From Aradus depressus (lineage: Eukaryota; Arthropoda; Insecta; Hemiptera; Aradidae): a stretch of 64,000 bases of DNA. How positions within the stretch are numbered: the first letter of the stretch is position 1; the number at the start of each line of letters is the position of its first letter. The position numbers and the translations under genes were made by a program. Shown one piece after another: positions 42,685 through 54,592 of this stretch. The notes below the pieces were generated by a model. The model ran no database searches and had not been told where the DNA came from. It was given only the letters and a program-made list of their open reading frames with translations. The stretch spans positions 496,001 through 560,000 of the forward strand of contig OY759225.1 of the NCBI GenBank assembly GCA_963662175.1, written 5' to 3'.

Positions 42685-43450
42685 GATTTCATGTTTTTCG
42701 ACCTCTTATTCCAAAAATTACAAAAATTTTTCCTGTGACCACGACAACTCCCGATAGAATGAATATATACAGACACGAAATTTGTGTTTCCAGAACTCCA
42801 CAAGGACAACGACAATTGATTATCACCCAAGGGAAAGGGGGTAAGGGTTCCCACAAAAAGGGATTAGGGGGAGGCTTAACTGAGAAACTCCAATAACTGC
42901 CGGTAAAGTGAATGTATCGACATAAAATTTTATATGTGATTTCAATAGTCCTTAAGGACGACACTTTTCCATTTTCAGTGGAATCGGCAGAAGGAAAGGG
43001 AAGGATCAGAGGGGGCTCTATTAATAAACCCAAATAACTGCCAATGTAATGAACATATCGGCATGGAATTTCATATTAAAAATCAAAACCCAATGAAGAC
43101 ACATAGGCTGTCAAATTTCAGCTATACCGGCTGAAGGGAAGGGGGGGGGGGGGGGGGTTCAGGGGAAGAGGCTCAGTTCTAAAACTCTAATAACTGCCGA
43201 TATAATGAAGTTATCGACACAAAATTTAGTGAGGATTTAAGAGCCCCTATGTAAGTCAAGTGTTGAATATTAGCGCAAACAGTAGACTGGTTTTGGAGAG
43301 GAGCGAAAAGTTAATTGATTAATTCGTTCTGGGGAAGTACATTGCCGGTGATTCAACGACGACTTTTTTTTTTTTTTGTAAACAATGAAATTCTAGTGAA
43401 AACGTAACATCGACTTCTTGGCCGATTACAGAGAATCTTACTTCCCCTCG
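42685..43450 (+). repeat. dispersed repeat R, longest copy
   Basis: Begins with TTTTTCGACCTCTTATTCCA and contains about three successive diverged sub-units. Each runs: AATAACTGCC, 'TGAATGTATCGACA.AAATTT', 'AAGGACGACACTTTTCATTTTCAGT', 'AATCGGCAGAAGG', G-rich tract. A 17-nt G-run is at 43141-43157. It ends with GGGGAAGTACATTGCCGGTG and an AAC-rich trailer. No protein frame is conserved across copies. Confidence 0.75.
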
Positions 43451-44540
43451 ACGACCACTACAGATAGGCAGTGAGGTCACTGATCTCCTAGTTACTGATC
43501 AAGTATATTAAAGTCTACCGCCAGCTGTTTGCATTTCAGCTCCCTTCCATGGATGTCAAGAAAACTATCTCTATTTACACCACTTAGTCACTTAACCTAA
43601 ATTACAGGCACTTCTTGTGGGGGCGGAATTTACTTCAGAAAACCGGTATCAAGCTAAATTGATTATTTTACATTTAATGTAGAATTGTTCTATAATTATT
43701 TAGAAAAGTAACATTGAGCAGGCTGCAAAAACATTCTCATTTGTCACTTTGAACATTTTAAGCTGCTTTTAACTGTGTGTAAATGTTAACTTAAAATTTA
43801 GAAACTTTTAATCCAAATTCATATTTCTTCCCCCTTCGTCTACCCTAGGTTCTTATCCTGTATCTGCAAAATATACACCCTAAAACGCTGCGCAATGCTT
43901 ATAGGCAGTCATAATTGTGCTCAAAATTCCTTTAAAGAAATTAGTCTCTAAAAAAATTCTTGTAGTGTACTGAAATTCCAGGAGGCAAATTGGCATTTTC
44001 ATTATTTACATGTACCCACAAAGTTTAGCCAACGCAGCAGTTCAGTTTGGTTAGAGTGTTATGTTACGTCATTTCTCTCGAATCATTGAGAGATACCGTT
44101 AATCGACCTAATTAATCTAAGGAGTATAAAGTAGTGCAAGAAAAAAGGATACAACTCGGTTATCTTTTGAAATGATAGCACAAGTATAACACATCGTAAT
44201 AGTATCTTAACAAATACAACGTATCTCAAAAGGCCAATATGTGCCAGTGTGCTTCAAACGGTGTGAAGAGACATGGCCAACTTGAATCGTCTTCAATATC
44301 AGGAAGTAAGCTGGCCTAGAAGGGGTCGAAAGGAACCACTTACGAAATAAATTACCTTTACTTTCCAGGATCGGGAGATATTTACTCAAAAAAAATAAGA
44401 GAAGAAGAATCAGTGGTTCAAGAAAATAAAGAAGCAGATCCACTGGCCGAAGTCCCCGGGTTCTCTTCGAAAATAATTCGCGCTACGCATCATTAGCTTG
44501 CTAAGATCTTTGTGCATTTGTTTTAGGCATGTTATTTCCT
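43451..44540. other. no gene recognised
   Basis: No coding exon or RNA gene was seen. Confidence 0.45.
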
Positions 44541-44720
44541 CAGCTATACGAAATATAAAGGAAGTTATGTAAACGGTCAGAAATTTGATGAGGAGCCACG
44601 AAGGAGGATTACCAATTGGGGGAGGGGGGGGGGGGGGGGGGCGTTACAAAAAATCATAGTAATAAATTCATTGACACGAATTTATACATGTAAGTCGAAA
44701 ACACATTAAGGGGTAGTAGG
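44541..44720 (+). repeat. dispersed repeat R, decayed fragment with G-run
   Basis: CAGCTATACGAAATATAAAGG and AAGTTATGTAAACGGTCAGA match the R 5' segment. A G-run lies at 44625-44641. Confidence 0.6.
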
Positions 44721-44947
44721 TAACGCTAACCACTTAACCGGACGAACACGATAAAGGTTGTTTCACACAAATCTGTAAAGTGTAAGTGAAATTGTAGCAA
44801 CGAAAGAATTAAAATTTGGAGCTAGGATAGGGACTTGCAAGCTCAGGGTCCTCCCACCTCGAACCTGGGGGTAGTCAGTTCTTGCTTGTTCTTCGGTCGC
44901 GAACCGCTTGGGGGGGCTCCGTCGTAGGGAGGTTCAAGCTCAACGTC

Positions 44948-45220
44948 CACCTCATCCCGGCACCACCTTCTCTCCCTCATTGCGTCAGATCCCTCCATCT
45001 TCTCGATATTATTGGATCAAATCCTCACCTCCTCATCCTCATTTTGTGCCAGAACACTCCACCTCCATTTCAATCTCATCACGCCATTTCCCTCCTCCCC
45101 CCCCCCCCCCCCTCATTGCGTCATTTCCCTCCCCCCCCCCCCTCATTGCGCCAGATCCCTGCATCTCCTTGATCTTATTGGGTCACCTCCTCCTTCTCCT
45201 CTTTGTGCCAGAACTAAAAG
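44948..45220. repeat. pyrimidine-rich degenerate tandem repeat
   Basis: Recurring CCCTCATTGCGTCAGATCCC, CATCTTCTCGAT.TTATTGGATCA and TTTGTGCCAGAAC blocks, with C-runs at 45095-45113 and 45131-45142. It is directly followed by a SINE-2 head in reverse. Confidence 0.8.
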
Positions 45221-45235
45221 AGAGAAATAAAACTC

Positions 45236-45315
45236 ATTCTCGGACGGGATGCGAACCCGCAACCATGGTGAGACCATGCGACTAAAGCCCTACGCTCTAG
45301 CCCGCATGGCCAACA
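45236..45315 (-). mobile_element. SINE-2 tRNA-like head, copy 1
   Basis: The reverse strand reads GGCCATGCGGGCTAGAGCGT (box A-like) and GTTGCGGGTTCGCATCCCGT (box B), spaced as in a tRNA gene. The same sequence recurs at 45655-45775. Because it continues into shared non-tRNA sequence (ATGAGTTTTAT) and the acceptor ends do not pair well, I call it a SINE head rather than a tRNA gene. Confidence 0.6.
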
Positions 45316-45654
45316 TGACCCCTAACGAAAGTTTAGAAGTTATGTAACTTTATTTTTACCAAATTTTTTAATTTGAATGGATATTTTATCACGAATTAAC
45401 TTAGTGATAACGAGAGAGATTAGCTCTAATCTACATTGAAAAGGAATATACATAAATTACCAGTATCAATTAACCGAAAATTGACTATTCGGAAAGCCAT
45501 TTAAAAATTTTAATCTTAAGATTATACCTCTAGTTGATTACCCAAGACAGTCACTTCTGTTTTTTTTTTTTTTTTTCCCCGTATGTAATTTGCTTATTAG
45601 CCATGTCTCTTATGAAGTTGTTATTTAGTTATTTACAACATCCATGGCCCCGGG

Positions 45655-45775
45655 AGTAAGTTCTATCTACGACATAAAACTCACTCCCGGACGGGATTCG
45701 AACCCGCAAACAATGGTGAGACCATGCGACCAAAGCCCTACGCTCTAGCCCGCACAACCACCATGGACCTCAACT
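45655..45775 (-). mobile_element. SINE-2 tRNA-like head, copy 2
   Basis: The reverse strand has GTGCGGGCTAGAGCGTAGGG and GCGGGTTCGAATCCCGTCC, then GGGAGTGAGTTTTATGTCG. About 85% similar to copy 1 over the tRNA-like part. Confidence 0.6.
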
Positions 45776-47460
45776 GTCTTCTGTTCAACAACTACTTAGC
45801 GAACATCTTGCTTGTGGCCTGATGATGTCAGTGGGCTCAAATTTAAAGAACCAATTTCTAGTTTTTTTCTTTCTTAAAGAAGTACGTTAAATTGCGACTT
45901 TTTAACAGGCTTTCTGTTCGAGTACATTCATTAATATTGCATTAAGCATTTATAGCCATATGTACGAATGGTATGACATATTGTAAACTGTACAGTGTCA
46001 GACCGGTAGATACAGCTCAGTGAGTTCCGGTTATAGGAGCATCAAGGCCCATTTCAATGCAGTCCGGATCTTTTTTTTGCGATAGTTCACGGAAAGGAAG
46101 TACGAGTATAATTTCAAATTATTAGTATTATTAGTATTTTGCTTTAAATATAAAAATATTTATAATAATAAAATAAAGTGTGACTTTCACGACACTTCTT
46201 TCAACTGTAAAATACAAAGGAAGATAAAATAAAAAAATACGACTTCTAATGGAACCATTTATTTCATTTTTCTCTTTTTTGAGTTTCAATTGAAAAATGA
46301 GCCAGTAATTTGGGTAAAGAGCTCAATTTAGAAGAAGTGGCACTTGTTCGACTTGAGATGGACAATTTAGTGATAAATACTCTCTAAGCTTCATTTATAT
46401 GAATTTGTTTGTTAATCCCATGAGTTCGAAAGTTATTTATACAGAACCTTGAAAAACACATTTTTTTGTAACTTTTAAAAATACTAGGTGCTTTGAAAAT
46501 AGGTTTGTTGAAAATATTTCTTTGTGGGTAGGGGCGATTCTACAAATTTTCCATACAAAAAGGGGGTTGGCTTGTGGTTAATTTTATAAATCTCAGAATA
46601 GCAAGAAACTTGGTCAAGTTACACAGTTACCAAATGGCGACGCTTTGAAAATAAATAATTACTTTATAATAAGTAACCTCTGCTCTCCCTAAAGGTCAAA
46701 CAACAAAACATGGGTTCTAAAAGGCCTCGAAATTATTTTTCCATGACCACCAGCAAAGTAGGCAACTTACATCCTCCCCAGAAAATGAAAAATTTACATG
46801 GTTGTCTATTATCTGTCTATATTGGAGGACTTATCGCAATGATTAAAAAGTCATTCAGTAATGGCGTCAAGTAGTTTCTGAATGAAATGAACAATTTGTG
46901 TGAATGGTTTTGTGATTATTCGAACCAGTCAATATGACAAACATAAAGAGTGTCATCAATGATGTTTTTAGAAAATAATCATTCAGACAATTAATCCTTC
47001 TATTACTTCCAGGCCAAGGCAGGGATGCCCATTATTCTCCAAAAATCCTGAGTACTCTCCGAGCTCATGACTCGGCACGAATATTCACATAAACATTCAG
47101 ACAAAGGTGATTTATTTCAAGACGCCATTGACGCCATTTTTTATGAGATAACCACTCTTGTAAATATTCAATTTTCGGAAGATCTCCTGCTCTCCCTCCT
47201 GCCAAAAGTGGTCAGTTGACAATCGCATGAAAGCAGGAACGGACTTACACTTTCTTGCGTCCAGAGGCAAAAATATTCTGCCGCCCATTTAAGGAATGAG
47301 AAATAGATATCTTTATTTAAATATAATTTTTTTAAATTTAATCTAAAATATTGATATTAATATATTAAAACAATTATTATCGGATATCTCTAGTGGATGA
47401 TGTTTCTTAAAAAAAAATCTGAAATTTTACCGCCCCTAATTCATGCCGCCCAGGGCGTAA
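45776..47460. other. no gene recognised
   Basis: AT-rich; no coding exon or shared repeat detected by eye. Confidence 0.45.
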
Positions 47461-47461
47461 A

Positions 47462-47905
47462 CCAGGTAAGGAAGACACTCCTTGTGGCCCCAACTTTATC
47501 TTTCGTAAACCAGGGAAGGAAGACACTCCTTGTGGCCCCAACTTTATCTTTCGTAAACCAGGGCAGGAAGACTACTCCTTGTGGCCCCAACTTTATCTTT
47601 CGTAAATCAGGGAAGGAAGACACTACTTGTGGCACCAACTTTATATTTCGTAAACCGGGGAAGGAAGACTACTCCTTGTGGCCCCAACTTTATCTTTCGT
47701 AAACTGGGAAAGGAAGACTACTCCTTGTGGCCCCAACTTTATCTGTCGTAAACCAGGGAAGGAAGACTACTCCTTGTGGCCCCAACTTTGTCTTTCGTAA
47801 ACTAGGGAAGGAAGACACTCCAAGGAGTGTTCCACAAGTGGCCTCAACTTTATCTTTCGTAAACCAGGGAAGGAAGACTATTCCTTGTGGCCCCAACATC
47901 TTTCA
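47462..47905. repeat. 48-bp minisatellite, about 9 copies
   Basis: Unit GGAAGACTACTCCTTGTGGC plus CCCAACTTTATCTTTCGTAAACCAG, period about 48 bp. The period is divisible by three, so both strands stay open, but the peptides are simple repeats. Confidence 0.95.
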
Positions 47906-48114
47906 CAATTCTGAAATACCTTATTAAAATGTTTCTCATACAGATAAGATATTTCTTATAAGACTTAGTGTTAGATGTTGAGGAGGTCGGAGCTTGTCAT
48001 TGTACATCCTTGTTAAGGGTGGAGATATATTGTTTGCTGTGGGAGGATGTCTACTGAAGGACAAAGGAGATGGACAAAGAAACGAGACGTAGCGAGGGCA
48101 TGGCATGACTTGCA

Positions 48115-48418
48115 CCTGGGAGTCATGTAATGCCGATGTAATGAATATTCCGTCACAAAGTTCAGTATGAGCATTCATAAGCCATTATGTAAATTAAATA
48201 TTAAGTTCTAGCACTAACGGCTAATTGGCTTTGAAGGGAAAGCGATTGAATGATCAGTGCTGGAGAGGCACATAGCGGGTGCATTTTAATGATCAGTGCT
48301 GGAGAGGCACATAGCACATAGCGGGTGCATTTTCTGCATTAATTGACTCGGGTGTCGGAAATCATGAAATTCCTGTGAAAACTCATCATTTTTGAATTTC
48401 AGACCGAGAACATAACTT
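48115..48418 (+). repeat. dispersed repeat R, 3' segment
   Basis: TAATGCCGATGTAATGAATA, TTCAGTATGAGCATTCATAA and later blocks match R copy 1. A local 50-bp duplication (TGATCAGTGCTGGAGAGGCA at 48259 and 48289) is present. Confidence 0.75.
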
Positions 48419-48421
48419 CGC

Positions 48422-50500
48422 CTGGTGGACATGAGCCCCCCTACTGTATGTGTATGTTCGAACAACAGGTATACTGTTTGTTAGGCCTTGAAGACGATAT
48501 GATACTATCCGAGGGCTCTTTTCGTTCTCTGGTGGACATGAGCCCTTCTACTGTATGTGTATGTTCGAACAACAGGTAGGTATATTGTTTGTTAGGCCTT
48601 GAAGACGATATGATACTATCCGAGGGCTCTTTTCGTTCTCTGGTGGACATGAGCCCCTCTACTGTATGTGTATGTTCGAACAACAGGTATACTGTTTGTT
48701 AGGCCTTGAAGACGATATGATACTATCCGAGGGCTCTTTTCGTTCGCTGGTGGACATGAGCCCCTCTACTGTATGTGTATGTTCGAACAACAGATATATT
48801 GTTTGTTAGGCCTTGAATACGATATGATACTATCCGAGGGCTCTTTTCGTTCTCTGGTGGACATGAGCCCTTCTACTGTATGTGTATGTTCGAACAACAG
48901 GTATACTGTTTGTTAGGCCTTGAAGACGATATGATACTATCCGAGGGCTCTTTTCGTTCTCTGGTGGACATGAGCCCCTCTACTGTATGTGTATGTTCGA
49001 ACAACAGGTATATTGTTTGTTAGGCCTTGAAGACGATATGATACTATCCGAGGGCTCTTTTCGTTCTCTGGTGGACATGAGCCCCCCTACTGTATGTGTA
49101 TGTTCGAACAACAGGTATATTGTTTGTTAGGCCTTGAAGACGATATGATACTATCCGAGGGCTCTTTTCGTTCTCTGGTGGACATGAGCCCCCCTACTGT
49201 ATGTGTATGTTCGAACAACAGGTATATTGTTTGTTAGGCCTTGAAGACGATATGATACTATCCGAGGGCTCTTTTCGTTCTCTGGTGGACATGAGCCCTT
49301 CTACTGTATGTGTATGTTCGAACAACAGGTAGGTATATTGTTTGTTAGGCCTTGAAGACGATATGATACTATCCGAGGGCTCTTTTCGTTCTCTGGTGGA
49401 CATGAGCCCCTCTACTGTATGTGTATGTTCGAACAACAGGTATACTGTTTGTTAGGCCTTGAAGACAATGTGATACTATCCGAGGGCTCTTTTCGTTCTC
49501 TGGTGGACATGAGCCCCTCTACTGTATGTGTATGTTCGAACAACAGGTATACTGTTTGTTAGGCCTTGAAGACGATATGATACTATCCGAGGGCTCTTTT
49601 CGTTCTCTGGTGGACATGAGCCCTTCTACTGTATGTGTATGTTCGAACAACAGGTAGGTATATTGTTTGTTAGGCCTTGAAGACGATATGATACTATCCG
49701 AGGGCTCTTTTCGTTCGCTGGTGGACATGAGCCCCTCTACTGTATGTGTATGTTCGAACAACAGGTATATTGTTTGTTAGGCCTTGAAGACGATATGATA
49801 CTATCCGAGGGCTCTTTTCGTTCTCTGGTGGACATGAGCCCTTCTACTGTATGTGTATGTTCGAACAACAGGTAGGTATATTGTTTGTTAGGCCTTGAAG
49901 ACGATATGATACTATCCGAGGGCTCTTTTCGTTCTCTGGTGGACATGAGCCCCTCTACTGTATGTGTATGTTCGAACAACAGGTATACTGTTTGTTAGGC
50001 CTTGAAGACAATGTGATACTATCCGAGGGCTCTTTTCGTTCTCTGGTGGACATGAGCCCCTCTACTGTATGTGTATGTTCGAACAACAGGTATACTGTTT
50101 GTTAGGCCTTGAAGACGATATGATACTATCCGAGGGCTCTTTTCGTTCTCTGGTGGACATGAGCCCCCCTACTGTATGTGTATGTTCGAACAACAGGTAT
50201 ATTGTTTGTTAGGCCTTGAAGACGATATGATACTATCCGGGGGCTCTTTTCGTTCTCTGGTGGACATGAGCCCCTCTACTGTATGTGTATGTTCGAACAA
50301 CAGGTATACTGTTTGTTAGGCCTTGAAGACGATATGATACTATCCGAGGGCTCTTTTCGTTCTCTGGTGGACATGAGCCCCTCTACTGTATGTGTATGTT
50401 CGAACAACAGGTATACTGTTTGTTAGGCCTTGAAGACGATATGATACTATCCGGGGGCTCTTTTCGTTCTCTGGTGGACATGAGCCCCTCTACTCTGGGA
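48422..50500. repeat. 107-bp satellite array, about 19 units
   Basis: The phrase GGTGGACATGAGCCC recurs 20 times from 48424 to 50473 with spacings of 107 bp, or 111 bp where GGTA is duplicated. Unit blocks: CTACTGTATGTGTATGTTCG, AACAACAGGTATACTGTTTG, TTAGGCCTTGAAGACGATAT, GAGGGCTCTTTTCGTTCTCT. The array exits into TCTACTCTGGGATTCTTAAA, which is SINE-1 tail sequence; part of the unit itself matches the SINE-1 tail (see findings). Confidence 0.97.
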
Positions 50501-51350
50501 TTCTTAAATTTGGGCTATATAGATATTTTTGAAAAACCCAACCTTTAGCGCAGTAGGCAAGCACGCTACCTCTATCTAGGTAATATTCTAACGTTCTCTT
50601 CTAGACTGTTATCACTTGCTAGTGAAACGTTATCATTGATTCGGCTGTTATCTCCGAGGTAATATGATTTCCTAGTTTTGAATATTTCAGATACCGGGTG
50701 AGATAAATTCTGATCCATATCCAGCAAATGCAAATGTTATTTTTGATAAGGAATCGTCGAAGGATGTTTTGCATCATCTATTTGGTTGTAAATTCGAATT
50801 TTTTTTTTTTCGCAACTATGCAGATTAAGAAAATATAGGTGATGTGCCTTCTAAATTTTGAGATATGTTGGTTTTTAAAGGTAGGTAGGAAGTGGGAAGT
50901 GCTGATCCGCAAAAGAAAACAGTCAAGAAAGTATCAGGTAAAGTCCTACGTAAATCACTCAGAACTTTTTTGTTCGATTCCTGTGGAAACTCAACATCCA
51001 AGTATATAACATACCCTACGCTACGTTTAGCTGGAGAAGTAAAAAAAAAGTTTGTAATTCACGGGCAATTTCTCCTCCTCGATGTTTTTTGTATACTATG
51101 AATGGTATTGGTGTAGGAGAGATGGTGAAGGATGGCACATTTATATGCTAAATGTCCGCTCATGGCGCCTGCGCTGTTCTAACCTCTCAACGGAACTAGA
51201 GTTACACTAATATGAGATAAGAAACAATTAGAAACTCGATACAGGACAGTTTTGTGCATCAAAATACTACATCATGTCATGGTATATGAAGGCGTCAAGG
51301 AAGATCTCAGATAGCATTGTAAAGCAGATCTGTCGCATCAGGATGTTGAA
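50501..51350. other. no gene recognised
   Basis: Starts with decayed SINE-1 sequence, then unique sequence. The + frame 50892-51101 has no recognised domain. Confidence 0.45.
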
Positions 51351-51352
51351 AA

Positions 51353-51556
51353 ATTGTCCAACAGTGAGTGTGCAACCTGAACGGAGTGAACCAACAAATA
51401 GATCTATGTCCCAGGGTTGGCTGTTACTTCCCCAGCTATACCAAGTATAGGGACATTGTCCAACAGTGAGTGTGCAACCTGAACGGAGTGTACCAACAAA
51501 TAGATCTATGTCCCAGGGTTGGCTGTTACTTCCCCAGCTATACCAAGTATAGGCAA
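51353..51556. repeat. 102-bp tandem duplication
   Basis: Two copies of ATTGTCCAACAGTGAGTGTG through CCCCAGCTATACCAAGTATA, period 102 bp, almost identical. The second leads into an R 5' segment. Confidence 0.93.
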
Positions 51557-51770
51557 AGTTATGTTTTCTATCAAAAATTTGATGCAGAGTTTTCAACGGA
51601 ATTTCATCTTTTCCGACCTCTAGATTACAAATATCTAAAAAACAAGTCTGTTTGCGTGTATGTGAACATGATAACCCCAACTCGAAATTTTAGATTTGTG
51701 ACCAAAACCCCTTACTATCGATTTCCAACCAAATCGGCCAAAGAGGATGGGGGGTTAGGGGAGTAATAGG
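51535..51770 (+). repeat. dispersed repeat R, 5' segment
   Basis: CAGCTATACCAAGTATAGGC, AAGTTATGTTTTCTATCAAA, 'GCAGAGTTTTCAACGGAATTTCATC', 'TTTTCCGACCTC', 'GTGAACATGATAAC' and 'AATCGGCCAAAGAGG' match the segments at 7853 and 37992. Confidence 0.7.
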
Positions 51771-51776
51771 CAGCCA

Positions 51777-52142
51777 TTTTCTATTTGGCCATCTCGCTAA
51801 TTGTCATTACTTTTTGTCGTCCAGATAATTTTGTTTTGTTTATTCCCATTTTCTATTTGGCCATCTCGCTAATTGTCATTACTTTTTGTCGTCCAGATAA
51901 TTTTGTTTTGTTTATTCCCCTTTTCTATTTGGCCATCTCGCTAATTGTCATTACTTTTTGTCGTCCAGATAATTTTGTTTTGTTTATTCCCATTTTCTAT
52001 TTGGCCATCTCGCTAATTGTCATTACTTTTTGTCGTCCAGATAATTTTGTTTTGTTTATTCCCCTTTTCTATTTGGCCATCTCGCTAATTGTCATTACTT
52101 TTTGTCGTCCAGATAATTTTGTTTTGTTTATTCCCCTTTTCA
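51777..52142 (+). repeat. 72-bp tandem repeat, 5 copies, open frame
   Basis: Five almost identical units (starts 51781, 51853, 51925, 51997, 52069) containing CTATTTGGCCATCTCGCTAA and TTTTTGTCGTCCAGATAATT. The 72-bp period keeps one + strand frame open from 51785 to 52273. It encodes five copies of a hydrophobic 24-residue peptide (LAISLIVITFCRPDNFVLFI...). No start context, splice site or homology supports a real gene. Confidence 0.93.
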
Positions 52143-53830
52143 ATTTTTCTTTCTGTTCTCTCCTAGTGAACTGCTTCTTTTCTTACGCCCCTCACAGGAA
52201 TATTCTTGTTCTCTGGGGATGTGTCCTTGGAATGCCTTGGGCCAACTGCGGCGGATTTAAACAATTTCTGTAAGTCTTATTACTCGTAGTTCTATGAAAT
52301 AAGAAGACACAATTGTCCTAAAACAACACACATTGGATTACCTTCCAAGATGAATTACAACAATGAAAAGTGCCGCCTTTACCTAGCTACCAAGGACAAT
52401 TTTGTACATTTGTTGCTGGTAGATCTATTAGCTTAGAGACGGTAAAGAAGCATGAAAGATCACTAATTAGCCCTATAAAGAGATGAGGAGAGACAGATTG
52501 GCTTAGGAAGGTCAGCTGGTCAATTGTTTAATTTCGGCCTTTGTTCAAAAGAGGAAACACACTTTTGAATACCAATCCCTGCGCGCGGGTTAGTTTGTGT
52601 AGGTCTGTTTCCGCGCGGCGTCTCTGTTCACTTGAATTGCACGTTCCACCAGCTAGCTGTCTGACCTCACCATCCTCCTTCCGCTCCCACCTCCTCTTCT
52701 CAGACCATTCCGCTAATAAACGTTCTCTCGAAATCGCTCCAATTCCGAAGATACTGTCGGTTCCATCGCAAATTTGTGAATACGGCATTTCCTCAATTTT
52801 CACAAATATATAACTTTAGACTCTACAAAATATAAGATGCTCGTACCTTCGCATTGTGGAGGAAGTAGGGTATGAACAATTTCGTAAGTTTGCCTTAGCG
52901 CATACTCGTACGAACACCAGAAGTTTCTCCAATACGAAAATCATAAATAAAATTGAGAAATTAAAAACTTCATTCGGATCAGTAAGTAAGAACTCTAGAC
53001 GAATAATTGAAGGAAAATATTAAAATAAATAGCCCTAGTAAAGTATGTGAGCTACCAGCAGTGGACCCTATGTGAGTAGTGGACCCTTTCAGGGCAGGTT
53101 ATTTCTAGTGTCACAGAGAGCGTTCACCTTTCTGTCCGAGCTATTTTGTTTTGAAAGAAAATATCACTTTCAGAAGTTTCCAAGGTGCCAATGCGCAAAC
53201 AGTTCATTTCCATCTTGTCCTAACGACAATCCCATCATTTTGAAGAACACCAGGTTTCTTTAGGTGTAATAGTAGGTTAGAAATGGTTCCTAAAAGAGCC
53301 CTCTCCTAACCGCCAAGATTAATAATTTCGAGGGCGTGTCCAGATAAATAACACTTTGCCCTTTCTATTTTTAGTCAATATGTCCGAAGGTTGATAATAA
53401 TTGTAGACAGTATATACTGCAACAGTACCCTTTCCAGCTTCCTCCTGGGGCCCAAGATTGCCGAATCAGTGTTTAGCTTACGCAACGGTTATAATGGTTA
53501 TTCAACGAAATGGATCTGTAAGCAATCTGCAAAATATCGAAGTTATTGAAATATGTTAATCAAGACAAAACGAATTAAGGCTCATTAATGGGAGGGTGAT
53601 AAAAAGTGCAATCATGAAGCAATATTTCAATATGACATGTATTGGAAACATATACGAACACTTCTCTGTGTATGAATATACGTGTATAAGATCAGCCCAA
53701 GACCGGGAGAGAACGTGGGGTCTAAAGGCCGGGCCTAACTGGGTGGCTCCCCGAATGGAAGGGAGGATGGCGTCAAACACAGCTCTTGTCTTATTCAATT
53801 GCAAATGCTCTAGGTTAAATAACAAGATTA
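52143..53830. other. no recognised gene
   Basis: The region 52540-52800 is somewhat GC-richer, and 90-codon frames overlap on both strands, but none shows a known domain or splice structure. The rest is AT-rich. Confidence 0.4.
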
Positions 53831-54173
53831 GTTAGTTATTAGTTTTAGTTATTATGACTCATGCCCAGGCTTTAACTGCGAAGTCATATCGCCTACTACC
53901 AGAGCGTTCTTTCGTCACTCTGGTGGACATGAGCCCGACTCTACTGCGGGAATCCTAAATTTTGCCTACCCGAAATTTTTATTCACATAGGGCAGTGGTC
54001 TTTAACGAGTACCTGACATCGTATACCACCGTTAAAGTCCCATCCGAGAGATGGCGTGCATAAGTTTATTTTACTTCCCAGATAAAATAAACTGAGGTCC
54101 TCGGCCGGGTTTCGAACCGACGATCTTGAGCTCAGAAGGCAAGCACGCAAACCACTCAGCTACCGGCGCCCTC
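53831..54173 (-). mobile_element. SINE-1, copy 7 (reverse), 12-bp TSD
   Basis: Flanked by ATAACAAGATTA (53819-53830) and ATAACAAGGTTA (54174-54185). The reverse strand starts GAGGGCGCCGGTAGCTGAGT with boxes A and B (GGTTCGAAACCC) and a full tail. Confidence 0.92.
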
Positions 54174-54185
54174 ATAACAAGGTTA

Positions 54186-54592
54186 ATATTATACATTATA
54201 ATTTCGAACTTCTGGTCCATCTGAAAATCGTGTTAAACAAATAATAATACCTTAACGGTTGAATATAAAACGGGGATCTGTTGGTGTTTTTTGTTGCAAA
54301 TGAGGTGTACTATCACCCCACATGTTTTGTCAGTACCGACCATCTCCCAGTATATTTAACACCAGCATTACTTCTTTTCCACCCCTCGCATCTAATAAAA
54401 GTATTGGGGACAAAAAAATAAATTAATAATCTAGTAAAAAAGCTTTTCTTTCGTAGTATAAAAAAAAATTGTAGTTTAAAAAACTATAAAAGACGCTTTA
54501 ATGACTAGGTAGCGCACTAAAAAGTTAAAAGTCCCAATGACCACCTCCTTCCTCCATCAGACCCTCGGTGACGATATGTAACCAAAGGACTC
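54186..54592. other. no gene recognised
   Basis: AT-rich; nothing recognised. Confidence 0.5.

Noticed and set aside
45236..45315. Genuine tRNA gene
   Set aside because: Boxes A and B are present but the acceptor stem does not pair convincingly, and a second copy shares non-tRNA flanks; it fits a SINE head better.
47397..47927. Repetitive 65-101-codon frames on both strands
   Set aside because: Products of a 48-bp minisatellite whose period is a multiple of three.
48441..49979. Repeated 80-codon frames on the - strand
   Set aside because: They are the same satellite unit read repeatedly; the frame closes when unit length changes.
52528..52813. Small genes on both strands around 52.5-52.8 kb
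   Set aside because: Mutually overlapping frames without domains or splice sites; left as unexplained GC-richer sequence.
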